Positions 22,822-32,800 of a DNA stretch of 64,000 nt are shown one piece after another; position 1 is the first letter of the stretch, and the number at the start of each line of letters is the position of its first letter. Source of the DNA: Combretum micranthum. Taxonomy: Eukaryota; Streptophyta; Magnoliopsida; Myrtales; Combretaceae. Position numbers and translations under genes: made by a program. Under the pieces are notes generated by a model, which was not told the DNA's origin, made no database searches, and was given only the letters and a program-made list of their open reading frames with translations. The DNA lies in contig JAMXBD010001380.1 of the NCBI GenBank assembly GCA_024138025.1, positions 1 through 64,000 of the forward strand. Direction: 5' to 3'.

Positions 22822-25800
22822 TTACATGTGAAACTTCTTTACATATTGAAAATTTATAGGAGCCGTAATAGCATCAGTCTTTGGATTGAGGAGCTTGCAA
22901 TACCCGCTATCATGGACTTCATGTATAATGAAGGGACCTTCCCATTTTGGCGTGAACTTTGGCGCAGGTATACTTCGGCGCACATGCTCGGCTGCACGAA
23001 GTACAACATCACCCACTTGAAATGACCTTTTCTTCACCAACCGATCGTAGGCCATACCAAGCTTGTGTTGGTAGTTGATCAAGTTGTTTTTGGCCATATC
23101 TCGTCTTTCATCTAAGGCTTCCAAGTCTATTATGCGTAAAGCATCTGGCTCAAGCTCAGCATTGATCGCTAATCGTGCTGAAGGGATCAGAACCTCTATA
23201 GGCACGACTGCTTCGGCACCATATACTAACGAAAAAGGTGTTGCTTGTGTTGGTCGCCGCTTTGAAGTCCTGTAAGCCCAAAGTGCTAGGGATAGTTTAT
23301 CGTGCCATTCTTTATGGTTATCGTGTACCATACGACTCAGAACCTTTAAAAGAGTCTTGTTCGTAGCTTCCGCTTGGCCGTTGCCCTTAGGGTAATAAGG
23401 GGTTGACTTTACATGATCAATACCATATGATTCCAACAGTTGTCGAACATGTGAATTGATGAAAGGAGTGCCATTATCTGAAAGGATACGCTTTGGAATC
23501 CCGAATCGGCATATAATGTTCTCCTTGATGAAGCTTGCAACTATTGGTCCTGTCGCCTTCTTTAAAGGAATGGCTTCTACCCATTTAGTAAAACATTCAG
23601 TTCCAACTAGGATCCAAATACAACCTCTAGATGGCGGGTGAATAGGACCGATTAGATCAAACGCCCAAGTGTGGAAAGGCCATGGTGTTGTTAAGCTGTG
23701 AAGTGCAACTGCAGGAGCATGAATCACATCTCCATGTTCTTGGCAAGGAACGCACCGCTTAACAAAATTGGAACTATCTGATTCCATGGTTGGCCAATAG
23801 TACCCCATGTCTAGTAGCTGATAATACAACTTCCTTGCGCCTTGGTGCTCACCGCATTCTCCAGCATGTACCTCGGTTAATATCTCTTCTGTTTCAGGAG
23901 ATGTAATGCATCTGAGAGGCTTTCCCATGAATGAGACTCTATACAACTCATCCTCATGCATTAGGTACTTGCGTGCCTTCCTTTTTACTAATCTGGCATC
24001 CGTACTATTAGTTGGTAACACGTTATTCTTCAAATAGTCAATGTACGGACGACGCCAATCTCCAGCACTTGCGACAAAATTACATTCTTTTGCATCTGGT
24101 AACTCAGAGCACTTAGGACAATGCATTTGCATCTGAGATGCATCCTTAGCCATTGAGGGCCAATAATACCCTGCACGTTGAATGCGACGATACAAAGGGG
24201 GTCCTTCTTCCCCACACCAGATTTTATGATACTTGTCTAATTTTAACCGAGCCTGTTTCGCGCAAATGCATCGCGATAGAACGCCCTCCGGTCCTTTAAA
24301 GTACAAAGCGCCATTGATACGAATAAAATTCTTCAAGGTTACGATGGAGGCCGCATTGGGTTGCGCTAATTGATTCTTGATACCAACACGCCAATCATCT
24401 CCTGTTTCATCATCTTCCTCCAACAATTGCAAGGTTGTGCAAGGAATAGTTTTCTTGATAACTTTGACATCTAGGCTTTCATCTGAAGCATGCATTGGAA
24501 TCTTAGATGCCAATGTTGCCAATGCATCTGCGTAACGGTTCGTAGATCGTTTGGTATGTTCATACCTTACGACTTCAAACTTCCCAATTAGAGCCTGCAC
24601 TGCAGCCCTATAAGGCGCAAGTGATGGCTCCTTGAGGGCATATTCACCATTGGTCTGCTTAATGATCAAATTCGAATCGCCACGAATACACAAGTGGTTT
24701 GCTCCAGCTTCCAAGGCAAAGACGATCCCGAGTAACAATGCCTCATACTCGGCTTCGTTATTAGTGCAATGAAAGTCAAGTTTGAATGCCAAAGGTATTT
24801 CTTGGCCATTAGGTGATGTTAATACAACTCCTGCTCCCCACCCTTGACTTCCTGATGAGCCATCAAATTGAAGTGACCATTCTCCTTCTGTTTCGATCAT
24901 GAGTGAGTCCTCGTGAAATTCTGCTGGTATAGTATCTGTGATCACATCTTCACTTTCGTTCGGAAAATGAGCCAAGAGATCAGCTAAGGCCTGTGACTTA
25001 ACAGCTTTAGGAGTCTGTATTGTAATGTCGAACTCTCCAAGAAGCAACAACCATTTTGCAATACGCCCAGACAATGCTGGTCGTGACAATAAATACTTGA
25101 TAGGATCTGACCGTGTGACAAGGTTAACCTTATGTGCCAGAAAGTAGTGACGTAATTTTTGAGTTGCAAACACCAGCGCGAGACAATGCTTCTCGCAAGC
25201 TGGGTATTTGACCTCACTTCCTTGAAGTGAGCGACTCAAATAATAGACCGGGCGTTCTTGGCCGTCTATTTCTTGTGCAAGTAAAGCTCCGATTGATCTG
25301 CTGGTAGAAGTGAGATATAATATCATCGGTACTTGCTTCACAGGCATAGTCATGGTATGAGAAGAAGTGAGAATTCCCTTAATTCTTTGAATCGCATCTT
25401 CATGGACTTGTTTCCATTCAAATGCAATTCCTTTCTTCATAAGTTGATGTAAGGGATGCGAAATCTCTGCAAGTGCAGGCATGAATCTCCTAATATATGA
25501 AACTTTCCCCATGAAAGTTTTCAACTCTTTCAAAGTAGTTGGCGAGGGCATAGACAATATAGCTTGTATTTTTGCAGGATCAACATCAATTCCCTTCCTA
25601 TGGACCACGAATCCAAGGAATTTTCCCGAAGCAACTCCAAAGACACATTTCAAAGGATTCATGCGAAGCTTATACAATCGACATCGTTCAAAAACCTTCC
25701 GAAGATGGACCAAGTGGTCCGGTGCATGTTTTGATTTCACGACTATGTCGTCCACGTAATCCTCCATGAAATCATGCATCATATCGTGAAAAATGGCTGT

Positions 25801-26274
25801 CATTGCCCTTTGATAAGTAGCACCAGCATTCTTGAGTCCAAAGGGCATGACAGTATAATAGAAATTCCCAACAGGCGTTCGAAAGGCAGTACGCTCAGCG
25901 TCTCCAATCGCCATCTTGATTTGATTATACCCGCTGAAACCATCCATGAATGAAAATAATTCATGTCCTGCCGTGACATCCACTAAGGTGTCTATATTTG
26001 GCAAAGGGAAATCATCTTTAGGACAAGCCTTGTTCAAATCACGAAAATCCACGCAAACCCTTATTTGACCATTCTTTTTTCTAACAGGTACGACATTTGC
26101 GAGCCAAGTAGGGTGCTCGATTGGTTTGATAAAGCCTGCATGAAGCAACTTCTCAATTTCATGTTTGATTTGAACCTCAACCTCAGGACGGAAAACTCGT
26201 TGTCCTTGCTTAATAGGAGTAGTGCCCGGGGCGATATTTAGTCTGTGCACTACAAGACTAGGATCTAAACCTGC
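22822..26274 (-). CDS. pol: Tat-1 pol: RT, RNase H, archaeal-type RNase H, integrase
   Basis: A continuous frame of 1142 codons from HRLNIAPGT. The reverse transcriptase has FRDLNKACPKDDFPLP, MPFGLKNAGATYQRAM and the catalytic YVDD (residues 165-168). A Ty3-type RNase H follows (about 300-425) with a weak first catalytic position. The second, archaeal-type RNase H (about 455-590) keeps Asp463, Glu499/501, Asp525 and Asp575. This pair defines the Tat clade. The integrase zinc module is H795, H802, C833, C836, and the core keeps Asp865, Asp925 and Glu961 (WAFDLIGP, SDNGTPF, GNGQAEATNKT). A diverged HHCC-like module also occurs at about 675-715. The frame begins just after a single-base break near 26272, which separates it from the linker reading DVFAWAYDEM. 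pol acts as part of a polyprotein in the virus-like particle. The catalytic residues look intact. Confidence 0.9.
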   Translation of the reverse strand, partial: AGLDPSLVVHRLNIAPGTTPIKQGQRVFRPEVEVQIKHEIEKLLHAGFIKPIEHPTWLANVVPVRKKNGQIRVCVDFRDLNKACPKDDFPLPNIDTLVDVTAGHELFSFMDGFSGYNQIKMAIGDAERTAFRTPVGNFYYTVMPFGLKNAGATYQRAMTAIFHDMMHDFMEDYVDDIVVKSKHAPDHLVHLRKVFERCRLYKLRMNPLKCVFGVASGKFLGFVVHRKGIDVDPAKIQAILSMPSPTTLKELKTFMGKVSYIRRFMPALAEISHPLHQLMKKGIAFEWKQVHEDAIQRIKGILTSSHTMTMPVKQVPMILYLTSTSRSIGALLAQEIDGQERPVYYLSRSLQGSEVKYPACEKHCLALVFATQKLRHYFLAHKVNLVTRSDPIKYLLSRPALSGRIAKWLLLLGEFDITIQTPKAVKSQALADLLAHFPNESEDVITDTIPAEFHEDSLMIETEGEWSLQFDGSSGSQGWGAGVVLTSPNGQEIPLAFKLDFHCTNNEAEYEALLLGIVFALEAGANHLCIRGDSNLIIKQTNGEYALKEPSLAPYRAAVQALIGKFEVVRYEHTKRSTNRYADALATLASKIPMHASDESLDVKVIKKTIPCTTLQLLEEDDETGDDWRVGIKNQLAQPNAASIVTLKNFIRINGALYFKGPEGVLSRCICAKQARLKLDKYHKIWCGEEGPPLYRRIQRAGYYWPSMAKDASQMQMHCPKCSELPDAKECNFVASAGDWRRPYIDYLKNNVLPTNSTDARLVKRKARKYLMHEDELYRVSFMGKPLRCITSPETEEILTEVHAGECGEHQGARKLYYQLLDMGYYWPTMESDSSNFVKRCVPCQEHGDVIHAPAVALHSLTTPWPFHTWAFDLIGPIHPPSRGCIWILVGTECFTKWVEAIPLKKATGPIVASFIKENIICRFGIPKRILSDNGTPFINSHVRQLLESYGIDHVKSTPYYPKGNGQAEATNKTLLKVLSRMVHDNHKEWHDKLSLALWAYRTSKRRPTQATPFSLVYGAEAVVPIEVLIPSARLAINAELEPDALRIIDLEALDERRDMAKNNLINYQHKLGMAYDRLVKKRSFQVGDVVLRAAEHVRRSIPAPKFTPKWEGPFIIHEVHDSGYCKLLNPKTDAITAPINFQYVKKFHM

Positions 26275-27020
26275 ATCTCATCATATGCCCAAGCAAACAC
26301 GTCCCTATATTCTCTCAACAAATCAATGAGAGGACTTTTAACATCTTGCAACAAACCTTTGCTGACAAAAATTGGCCGCGGCGACTCTCCTGGTCGCGCT
26401 AGATCCAATTCCTCAATTTCTTCATTCTGTGGCTTTATTTGATCTTGCATTTGTTGAGGGGCGGGTTGAATTTCTTGAATCGGTACAGGGTCTGAAGAAG
26501 AACAAACTTCCTTAGACCCTGGAAACCGTCATAAGAGATATACTCTTCGCCCATCCTCTCTAACATAACTTTCAACAGCGTCAGCTTGCTTGTTCTTCTT
26601 TTTACCTCCTCGACAACCACGCATTTTTCTCTTCTTTTGTTGACCCTCTTGAATTTCTTCCCAAGTGGGTAATGGTACACCTGAAGCTCTAGCAATAGCT
26701 GTCTCACCTTCATCCGAGTACTCATTGAAGAAGGTAGATTCAATGAAATTTGCCTCATCGTGCTCGAAGGGATTCTTTGTAGCAGGAATAAATACATCCT
26801 TCCCTTTCCAATGTCCTTTGATACATTGATGCATCGTTGATGGCACTAAATTGTGATCGTGCAGCCATTTCCTACCTATCAAGAGGTGGTAGGACACAGG
26901 CGCATCAATCACGTGAAAAGTAACACTACCACGGATAGGCCCAATCTTAAGATCAACATTAACTCTTCCAATGGTCTTTGTTGTAGTATGACTAAAGCCA
27001 TTAACTGAAATGGGTTGCTC
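26265..27020 (-). pseudogene. Tat-1 protease end and pro-pol linker, frameshifted
   Basis: Three frames are needed. From about 27020 the frame reads PISVNGFSHTTTKTIGRVNV, VTFHVIDAPVSYHLLIG and RKWLHDHNLVPSTMHQCIKG, a retropepsin C-terminal half with an acidic and basic linker (RGCRGGKKK). It stops at 26529. A second frame continues near 26530 with FQGLRKFV. A third (26450-26265) reads EELDLARPGESPRPIF and REYRDVFAWAYDEM before the pol break. Each change fits a one-base indel, so the polyprotein could not be translated in one piece. The protease active-site part (DAGSSLNIMP) is in the gag frame upstream. The breaks may be real decay or sequencing error. Confidence 0.8.
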
Positions 27021-29149
27021 ACCAAACGACGATAGTCAATACCGGCAGCTTCAAATGTAGTCTTAGGCATGATGTTGAGAGAAGAACCAGCGTCAATGAA
27101 TGTCCTCTTAACTGGATAGCCATTAAGTGTGCCCTCCACATATAATGGTCGATTGTGATTTGGACCGTCTACACACATATCTGCATCAGTGAACAAGATT
27201 GCATTTTCATGCGCTCGAGCCATTCTTTTGACTGGCTGCGCTGCACTACACTCGGCATATTGTCCCTCGGAAATTTGCGCGAGCATAGTTGCTGCTGCAA
27301 GCCTTGCCTTCTCATCAAAGCCAAGTAGATCAAAGAAATTTCTAAAATTTGAAGTCTTCAAAAGCGCCGCAGCAATGGGTGCACAATCATTTTCCTCAAT
27401 TACATGTTGTTTTCCTTTTGTGTTACTTGCCTCAGTAAGTGGTGTATCACTGGCCTCGACCATGGCAGGATCATGAATAACGACGTTGACAGCACCACGC
27501 TGATTGTTATGGGTTGGAAGTGGATTGTTCCTAACATCATTATTTTCAATAACAAGCTCTCCACTCTGCACTCTTTCGTTGAAAATTCTCTTCAAAGTAA
27601 AACAATCCCTAGTAGGATGGCCTACAATCCTGTGGAACCTACAAAACTTGGGATCATTCCTCTCCTCTTGAGTTGGTAAACGCTCTACCCTCGGGAGCTT
27701 AAGATTTCCATCTCTCAACCATTGATCGAGCATAGCATGCACTTTTCCCATCGAACAAGGATATGTTGGCACTTCCTTTGTTCTCTCACGTCCAGACTTT
27801 TCAACTCTTCGTTTCTTCTCATCTTTGGGATCCTCACTTTGAGTTGCATTCACAGACGGTCCTCTTTTGTTAAAATTCACGCTTCCTCCTCTCTGTCGCA
27901 TGACAGAATTATTAGTCCTTCGCGCATTCTCAACCAAAGTGGAGAATGAGGCTAAAGAGAGATTTTCCAGGTGTACCGCATATTCGGTGAACATGCCTTG
28001 GATGCAAATTTTCACCAGCTCTCTTTCGTCACATATGTCTTGGATGTCTAGTGAACGTTCCCTGAAACGCTCAATATAATCCATCAAGTCTTCCTTGGGC
28101 TTCTGGCGAATCCGTCCCATATCAGTCAAGGTCACTCGTTCCTGTGTGGAGAAGAACTTCTCTAGGAACATCTTGCACATAGTTGCCCATGAATCTACTG
28201 ATCCAGGAGGAAGGTTAACGTACCATGTGTACGCTTTCTCTGTAAGGGACTTAGAAAATTCTTTCAACTTGAGATCATCATCAAATCCGTAAACCTCTAG
28301 CGTTTCAATGAACTTCAACAAATGTTCCTTGGCACTTCCTTTCTTACCATTAAATAGCATGAATTTGGGACTCACATAGTCTTGAGGGTATGGCTTAGCA
28401 GCAATACGTTGATTGTATGGGAGTTTGAGATCCAATACTCCCACATCAGACTTAGCTTGTATTTCCCTCAAGTACATGTCTAGATCTTCCTTTGTGACGA
28501 AAGTAACTTTAGGAGTTGAAGTAGTAACTTCAACTGGTGTAGCAGGAGTGACAGTCTGGAGTGGAGTTGTATTTGGTTGAGCAGCAGGTCCACCAATGAC
28601 AATCTGTGGCGTAGTCTGTGAGGATGAAGATCCTCCGGGTTGAACATGTACTGTAGGCTGGGAAGTTGAGGGTCCTCCTAGCTGAATTCCAGTGTTCACT
28701 ACCTGAGGTACAGGCAATTGTGTAACTATAGGCTCCAACGGAGGGGCTTGCTCCCTACTTCCAATAGTGTCATGTTCAGGAGTAGGAAGAGGATCAACAG
28801 GTCGAGCAACTTGAGGTGCCTGAGAAGCGCGTTGTTGCGCAACAACAACAGGGTTCGACGAAGTCGCACCTTGTTGCGTAGCAGCAATAGCAGCTATTCC
28901 AGGCAGGTACTGAGCAAATATTGTCATGAATTGTTGGAATTGTTTTGCAGACTCTTGCATTGATTGATTGACTTGTTTGGTATTTTCTTGCACAGCACGC
29001 AAGATCGTAGCATTGTCTATTTGAGCACCAGCAGGTTGGTTCACATCCTCAAGTGCTGGCATGTCATGTTCAGTAGCCTCGGGATCAACATTAAGTTCTT
29101 GAGTTGTACCCTCAGTGGGATCGGTAGGTCTCTTCCTTGGAGGTGCCAT
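27020..29149 (-). CDS. gag: Tat-1 gag with start of protease
   Basis: The start chosen is the ATG at 29149-29147 (MAPPRKRPTDP), which lies just downstream of the primer-binding site; the open frame upstream runs into the LTR. A Pro/Gln/Thr-rich N-terminal region is followed by the retrotransposon gag core (PKFMLFNGKKGSAKEHLLKF, KAYTWYVNLPPGSVDSW, RFRERSLDI). A basic stretch comes next, then a zinc-knuckle-like CRFHRIVGHPTRDC and the retropepsin start with an active-site-like DAGSSLNIMP. The frame is open until a one-base loss near 27020 throws it into a false tail ending at 26909. It forms the capsid of the element's particle. It lies on the same strand as pol and is expressed from the LTR at 29.2-29.8 kb. 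Confidence 0.88.
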
Positions 29150-29170
29150 CACACAAGTGTTGATTTCCCT

Positions 29171-29189
29171 GTCCCCAGTGGAGTCGCCA
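29171..29189 (-). promoter_or_regulatory. Primer-binding site of Tat-1
   Basis: The minus strand reads tggcgactccactggggac, separated from the 5' LTR end by four Ts (29193-29190). It begins with TGG, the complement of a tRNA 3' CCA end. From memory, this form is typical of Tat/Ogre elements primed by tRNA-Arg, unlike the TGGCGCCGTTGCC (tRNA-Asp) type of Athila. The tRNA assignment should be checked against a plant tRNA set. Confidence 0.8.
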
Positions 29190-29193
29190 AAAA

Positions 29194-29841
29194 TGTGTGG
29201 GTATGAATCCGGATGCAACGATCACGTGCGTGTCGCGTGACTATCGCGCTACGCGTGACCTAGGGAAACAACACGTGATAGGATGATCAAGAGAGAATCG
29301 TGTAGGGAGGAGGAGTAGGCAATCTCAATAGGCTCTAACACACGTGTGACAGGAGGGAGCTAAATAGCATCAACCTCACTGAGTACTATGTGTTCGTGTA
29401 TGTTCTTGAGTAAATTAAATGTTTGATTCACCAAGACGGAAATCCGGCAGCACGACGGCGTTTGTCCAAGATTTCACCTTCCAAATGAGGTAAGGACTAA
29501 GGTATTTATAGAGAATCCAGCTGTCGATGTCGTCCGTCGGATCCGACAGACGACCAACGGCTAGGATGAGTCCCTCTCATTATGGATATGGTTGTGGGCT
29601 CCCTTATGGACCCAGGCCCATTGAGGCATTCATAGCAATGTGTGTGAGTCAATTTGAGAAAGGTTGGAATTGAGCAGGCCAATTCCAACGGGCCCTACTC
29701 CAAGCCTTCCATGCCAAAACTCCCATGATCATCCCAATTGGATTGGGCCTAACTCTTTAAGCCCTGTCACATTAGCCGAAAGAGTTAAATCCAAATAATA
29801 ATTAGGCTCAAGGCCTTTGTAATCAGATTTGTACATCTACA
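29194..29841 (-). repeat. 5' LTR of Tat-1
   Basis: Starts tgtgtgggtatg and ends gtacatctaca. The minus-strand TATA box ctataaata is at 29511-29503, placing the promoter for gag-pol. It differs from the 3' LTR by many substitutions and small indels, for example gtgacaggaggg against gtgacaggcgaggg and a different sequence around 29370-29400. The element is therefore not a very recent insertion, or the LTRs have exchanged sequence with other copies. Confidence 0.93.
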
Positions 29842-32800
29842 ACCACTTTTACCACATACCATAATTATATTATACTCAACAGATATAATAAATGGATAAT
29901 TTATGCAAGTTACCACTAGCTAAATTGTGAGAATTAAGAGTAAGATGCAACAATAATTGGCCTACAGAACAATTTTCATGGTTTGAATCCCAGTTTCGTA
30001 AAATTTCCCGCTCATTCTTCTCAAAACTTTAATGCTAGACACCTTAATGGTGTTAGGTGTTTGAGCTAACGCCCTGGTTGCACAATTTATCACCACTACG
30101 CCATTCTAGACCACACTGGCTAATGGAGGCTTGACTTGACCCACATCCAATTTTTGTCAGTTGTGCAGAGGCAAGAAATATACATCACTGATTTACACCT
30201 CATGGTTCTGAACACGCAAAAAACAGTTGCTCATTGGACCGAATGCATATGCTGAACCAGAGAGTTCATGGCCATCAGCGGTCCACCTGGATCAGGGAAA
30301 TCAGCTCCTCGATTCATTAGCAGGACCTCTCTCTGTTTCATTTTAACTTATTTTAAGAAGGGCTTCAAATTTATGCAGAATAGCTACTGCCAACATCATT
30401 GTAGCTCATAATGCCAATAAATTGTTACCAAAAGAAATAGAGAGAAGGTCATAAACATCAATAAATGGTATCAAAGAATTATCATTTTTTATTTCCAGTT
30501 AAAGTAAAAACATGTTAGGAAAAAAAGGTAACAACAACAAAGCCTTAAACCACAAAGTAGTTTACCCACTTAGGGTGAGTTCGGTTTGATGGAAAATAAT
30601 TTCTGAACATTTCCTTCTAACATTTCTTATGAGCTAGAAAATGTAATGCCAAAACATTACTCAGTGAAAATCAAACGTGTTGAATAAAAACTGGCGACGA
30701 AAAGTGAAAGTAGCAGCTGTTGACTGTTTATGACGAGTAACTAAAATCCAAAAATGTCATGAGAAATAAGAACCATAATCTCTATTTCAAAAGGTAGGAA
30801 ATCATATTTCTTAATTTCAATAGACAATTTATGCCTTAAAAATTACCAGCACAGCAGCACTAAGCATCAGATGCTATAGTCATCCGCACCACCTCCCACC
30901 AATAAATGCTACAGGTCAATGTTACTGTTTTTAGTTTGCACTTACCATCATAGTACTTGAGCATTATAAATACTAAATGTAAATGATATTAAACGAAGCT
31001 TGAAAATGTTTTTCCATGGAGTGGGGAAAAGAGAGAAAGAGAAAAGAAGAAGAAAAAGGCCACATTATCAGGATGTGCTTCTGTCGCCAAAGACATTTGC
31101 CACTCTTTTCAATGTTTACTGTGATCAAAGCTTTATAGTTCTAAAATAATACGTAGTAATTTCAGGTGGTCATGATTACTAGTGGATTTTAGAAGCAAGT
31201 AATGGTGGTAATTAGAGATGCTAGTTCAGGACAGGTAGTTTATTATCTTGAGAAATGGCGATGAAAAATGGAAAATAACATCCATTCTTCAAAAGAGGAA
31301 ATCATTTTCCCCATCGTCCATAACCACCACCACAGTTGGTCAAATATATATACACACACATATAATAAAAGAATAATTGCCACCATTAGTGGGTAGTCAT
31401 TATCTTCACCTTCCACTACCACGTGATTGAAAGCCACTAGTATCCACAGCCTCTAGAGAATAGCATGTTGGTATTTTACTACTGCAATGCTTTGCGAATG
31501 ACAAATATCGAATAGAGACCAAAAATATCATTTGTGAAACAACAATACCCTTAATAACATTAAAGAATTTGCAAAGAATGAAGGGGGAAAATAAAAAGTT
31601 CTTAATAAACTCCATGCTTGTGCACTTAGATAGCTATATACCATCAGGAGGATGACTAACATACATTGCCTTGCATCATGAGTACTCACAGTTATTGTGT
31701 CAAGCAAACCCAAAGGAAGTTTACCAGGTAGTAAGGATGTTTCAGGCTATATGGACCATATCTACTACGGATTTTAGTTTCACATAAGACTTACATCATG
31801 GGGGTCCATGAGCACAGAGAAGGAATTTGTGCCCCAGCCTCCCAAGTCACAGACCCGACATCGAGCCAGCATAAACATCAATGCACCAGCATCACAATTC
31901 TGTTGTGTCTCATCCTGTATTGAAAAGTGGAGTATTGAACTAAAAGACATAATAATCATTGCACTTAGACCTTTAGGCCATCGGTATGTCATCCCATTTT
32001 GGCGTTTTATCTGGATAAACATTTAAAAGGCAAACCTCTATCATTTATCAATATGAAGGTATGAAGGATCAGTTGAGGCGATAAACGGAGATTAGCTTCT
32101 TATGAGGAAATAGAAGGAACTTATCGATTACCATTTACCCAAAAAAAGGAAGAAGAAGAAGAAGAATTCATTGCTTTAACTTCCCAAGACACTTGCAAGA
32201 GCAAATATGAAGCAAATTGAATAGTTACCACTTTAATCTTCTACATTCAAACCTTGGCATCAAATTATTCTTCTTACAACCACCAAATATCTAAAATACA
32301 GAACCATAAAGTATTTAATTCACCATTGAAGTTAAGGACAGAAGAAGTTGAAGAAAACTTATTGAGGAATACAGGAGCTCTAAATATGCAACTGAAGAAA
32401 GAGCTAGGATAAAAAACTATCCCAAAATTTATAAGCAATATGAGCTCTTCATTTGGCTACTTTTCAGAATCTATTACTTTAGTCATTTATCCAGTCCACT
32501 AAATAATTAATTGCTAAAAGTGAAGAAATCATTTCACCCAATCCCTTTGAGTATTACATGAGCCAGCAGACCAGCAAGATGGTAATCCTTTTTTCTCATG
32601 CTAAATGACATACCAATAGCTCTTTTCTCAGAGGAGTTACCATCATCGTTGATTAACCTGCTCTTCTGTGATAATTATACTGTTATCAAATTGACTAGTT
32701 GATGGTTCCAAATATAGAGCTACTGCTGAGAAGATTCTCATGAAAGTTGAAGGGTAGAACTTCCATAAACCACCGAAGATCAGGATTGCCAACTACTTAC

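Larger units (their letters stand above)
13875..29841 (-). mobile_element. Tat-1: Tat-lineage Ty3/gypsy LTR retrotransposon, nearly complete
   Basis: Minus-oriented element of about 16 kb. In element order it has the 5' LTR (29841-29194), primer-binding site (29189-29171), gag, protease/linker, pol with RT, RNase H, second RNase H and integrase (stop at 22822), an antisense plant-mobile-domain gene (plus, ~19.49-22.32 kb), a conserved block (18.88-19.44 kb), a cargo region with host gene fragments (14.67-18.87 kb), a polypurine tract (14544-14530) and the 3' LTR (14529-13875). The dual RNase H and the antisense extra ORF place it in the Tat clade (Ogre/Retand/Grande relatives). gag-pro has single-base frameshifts while pol is open. 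The flanking pentamers do not match (ATGTG at 13870-13874, ACCAC at 29842-29846), so this may not be a simple single insertion. Confidence 0.9.

Noticed and set aside
25481..25769. Plus-strand open frames within the pol region (also 27189-27949, 28718-29206)
   Set aside because: Antisense shadows of the Tat-1 gag and pol frames; no independent motifs.
31690..31911. Joining the two exon-like segments into one gene model
   Set aside because: The implied intron would be about 47 nt, below the usual plant minimum, and an alternative frame is open across the second segment, so no gene model was made.
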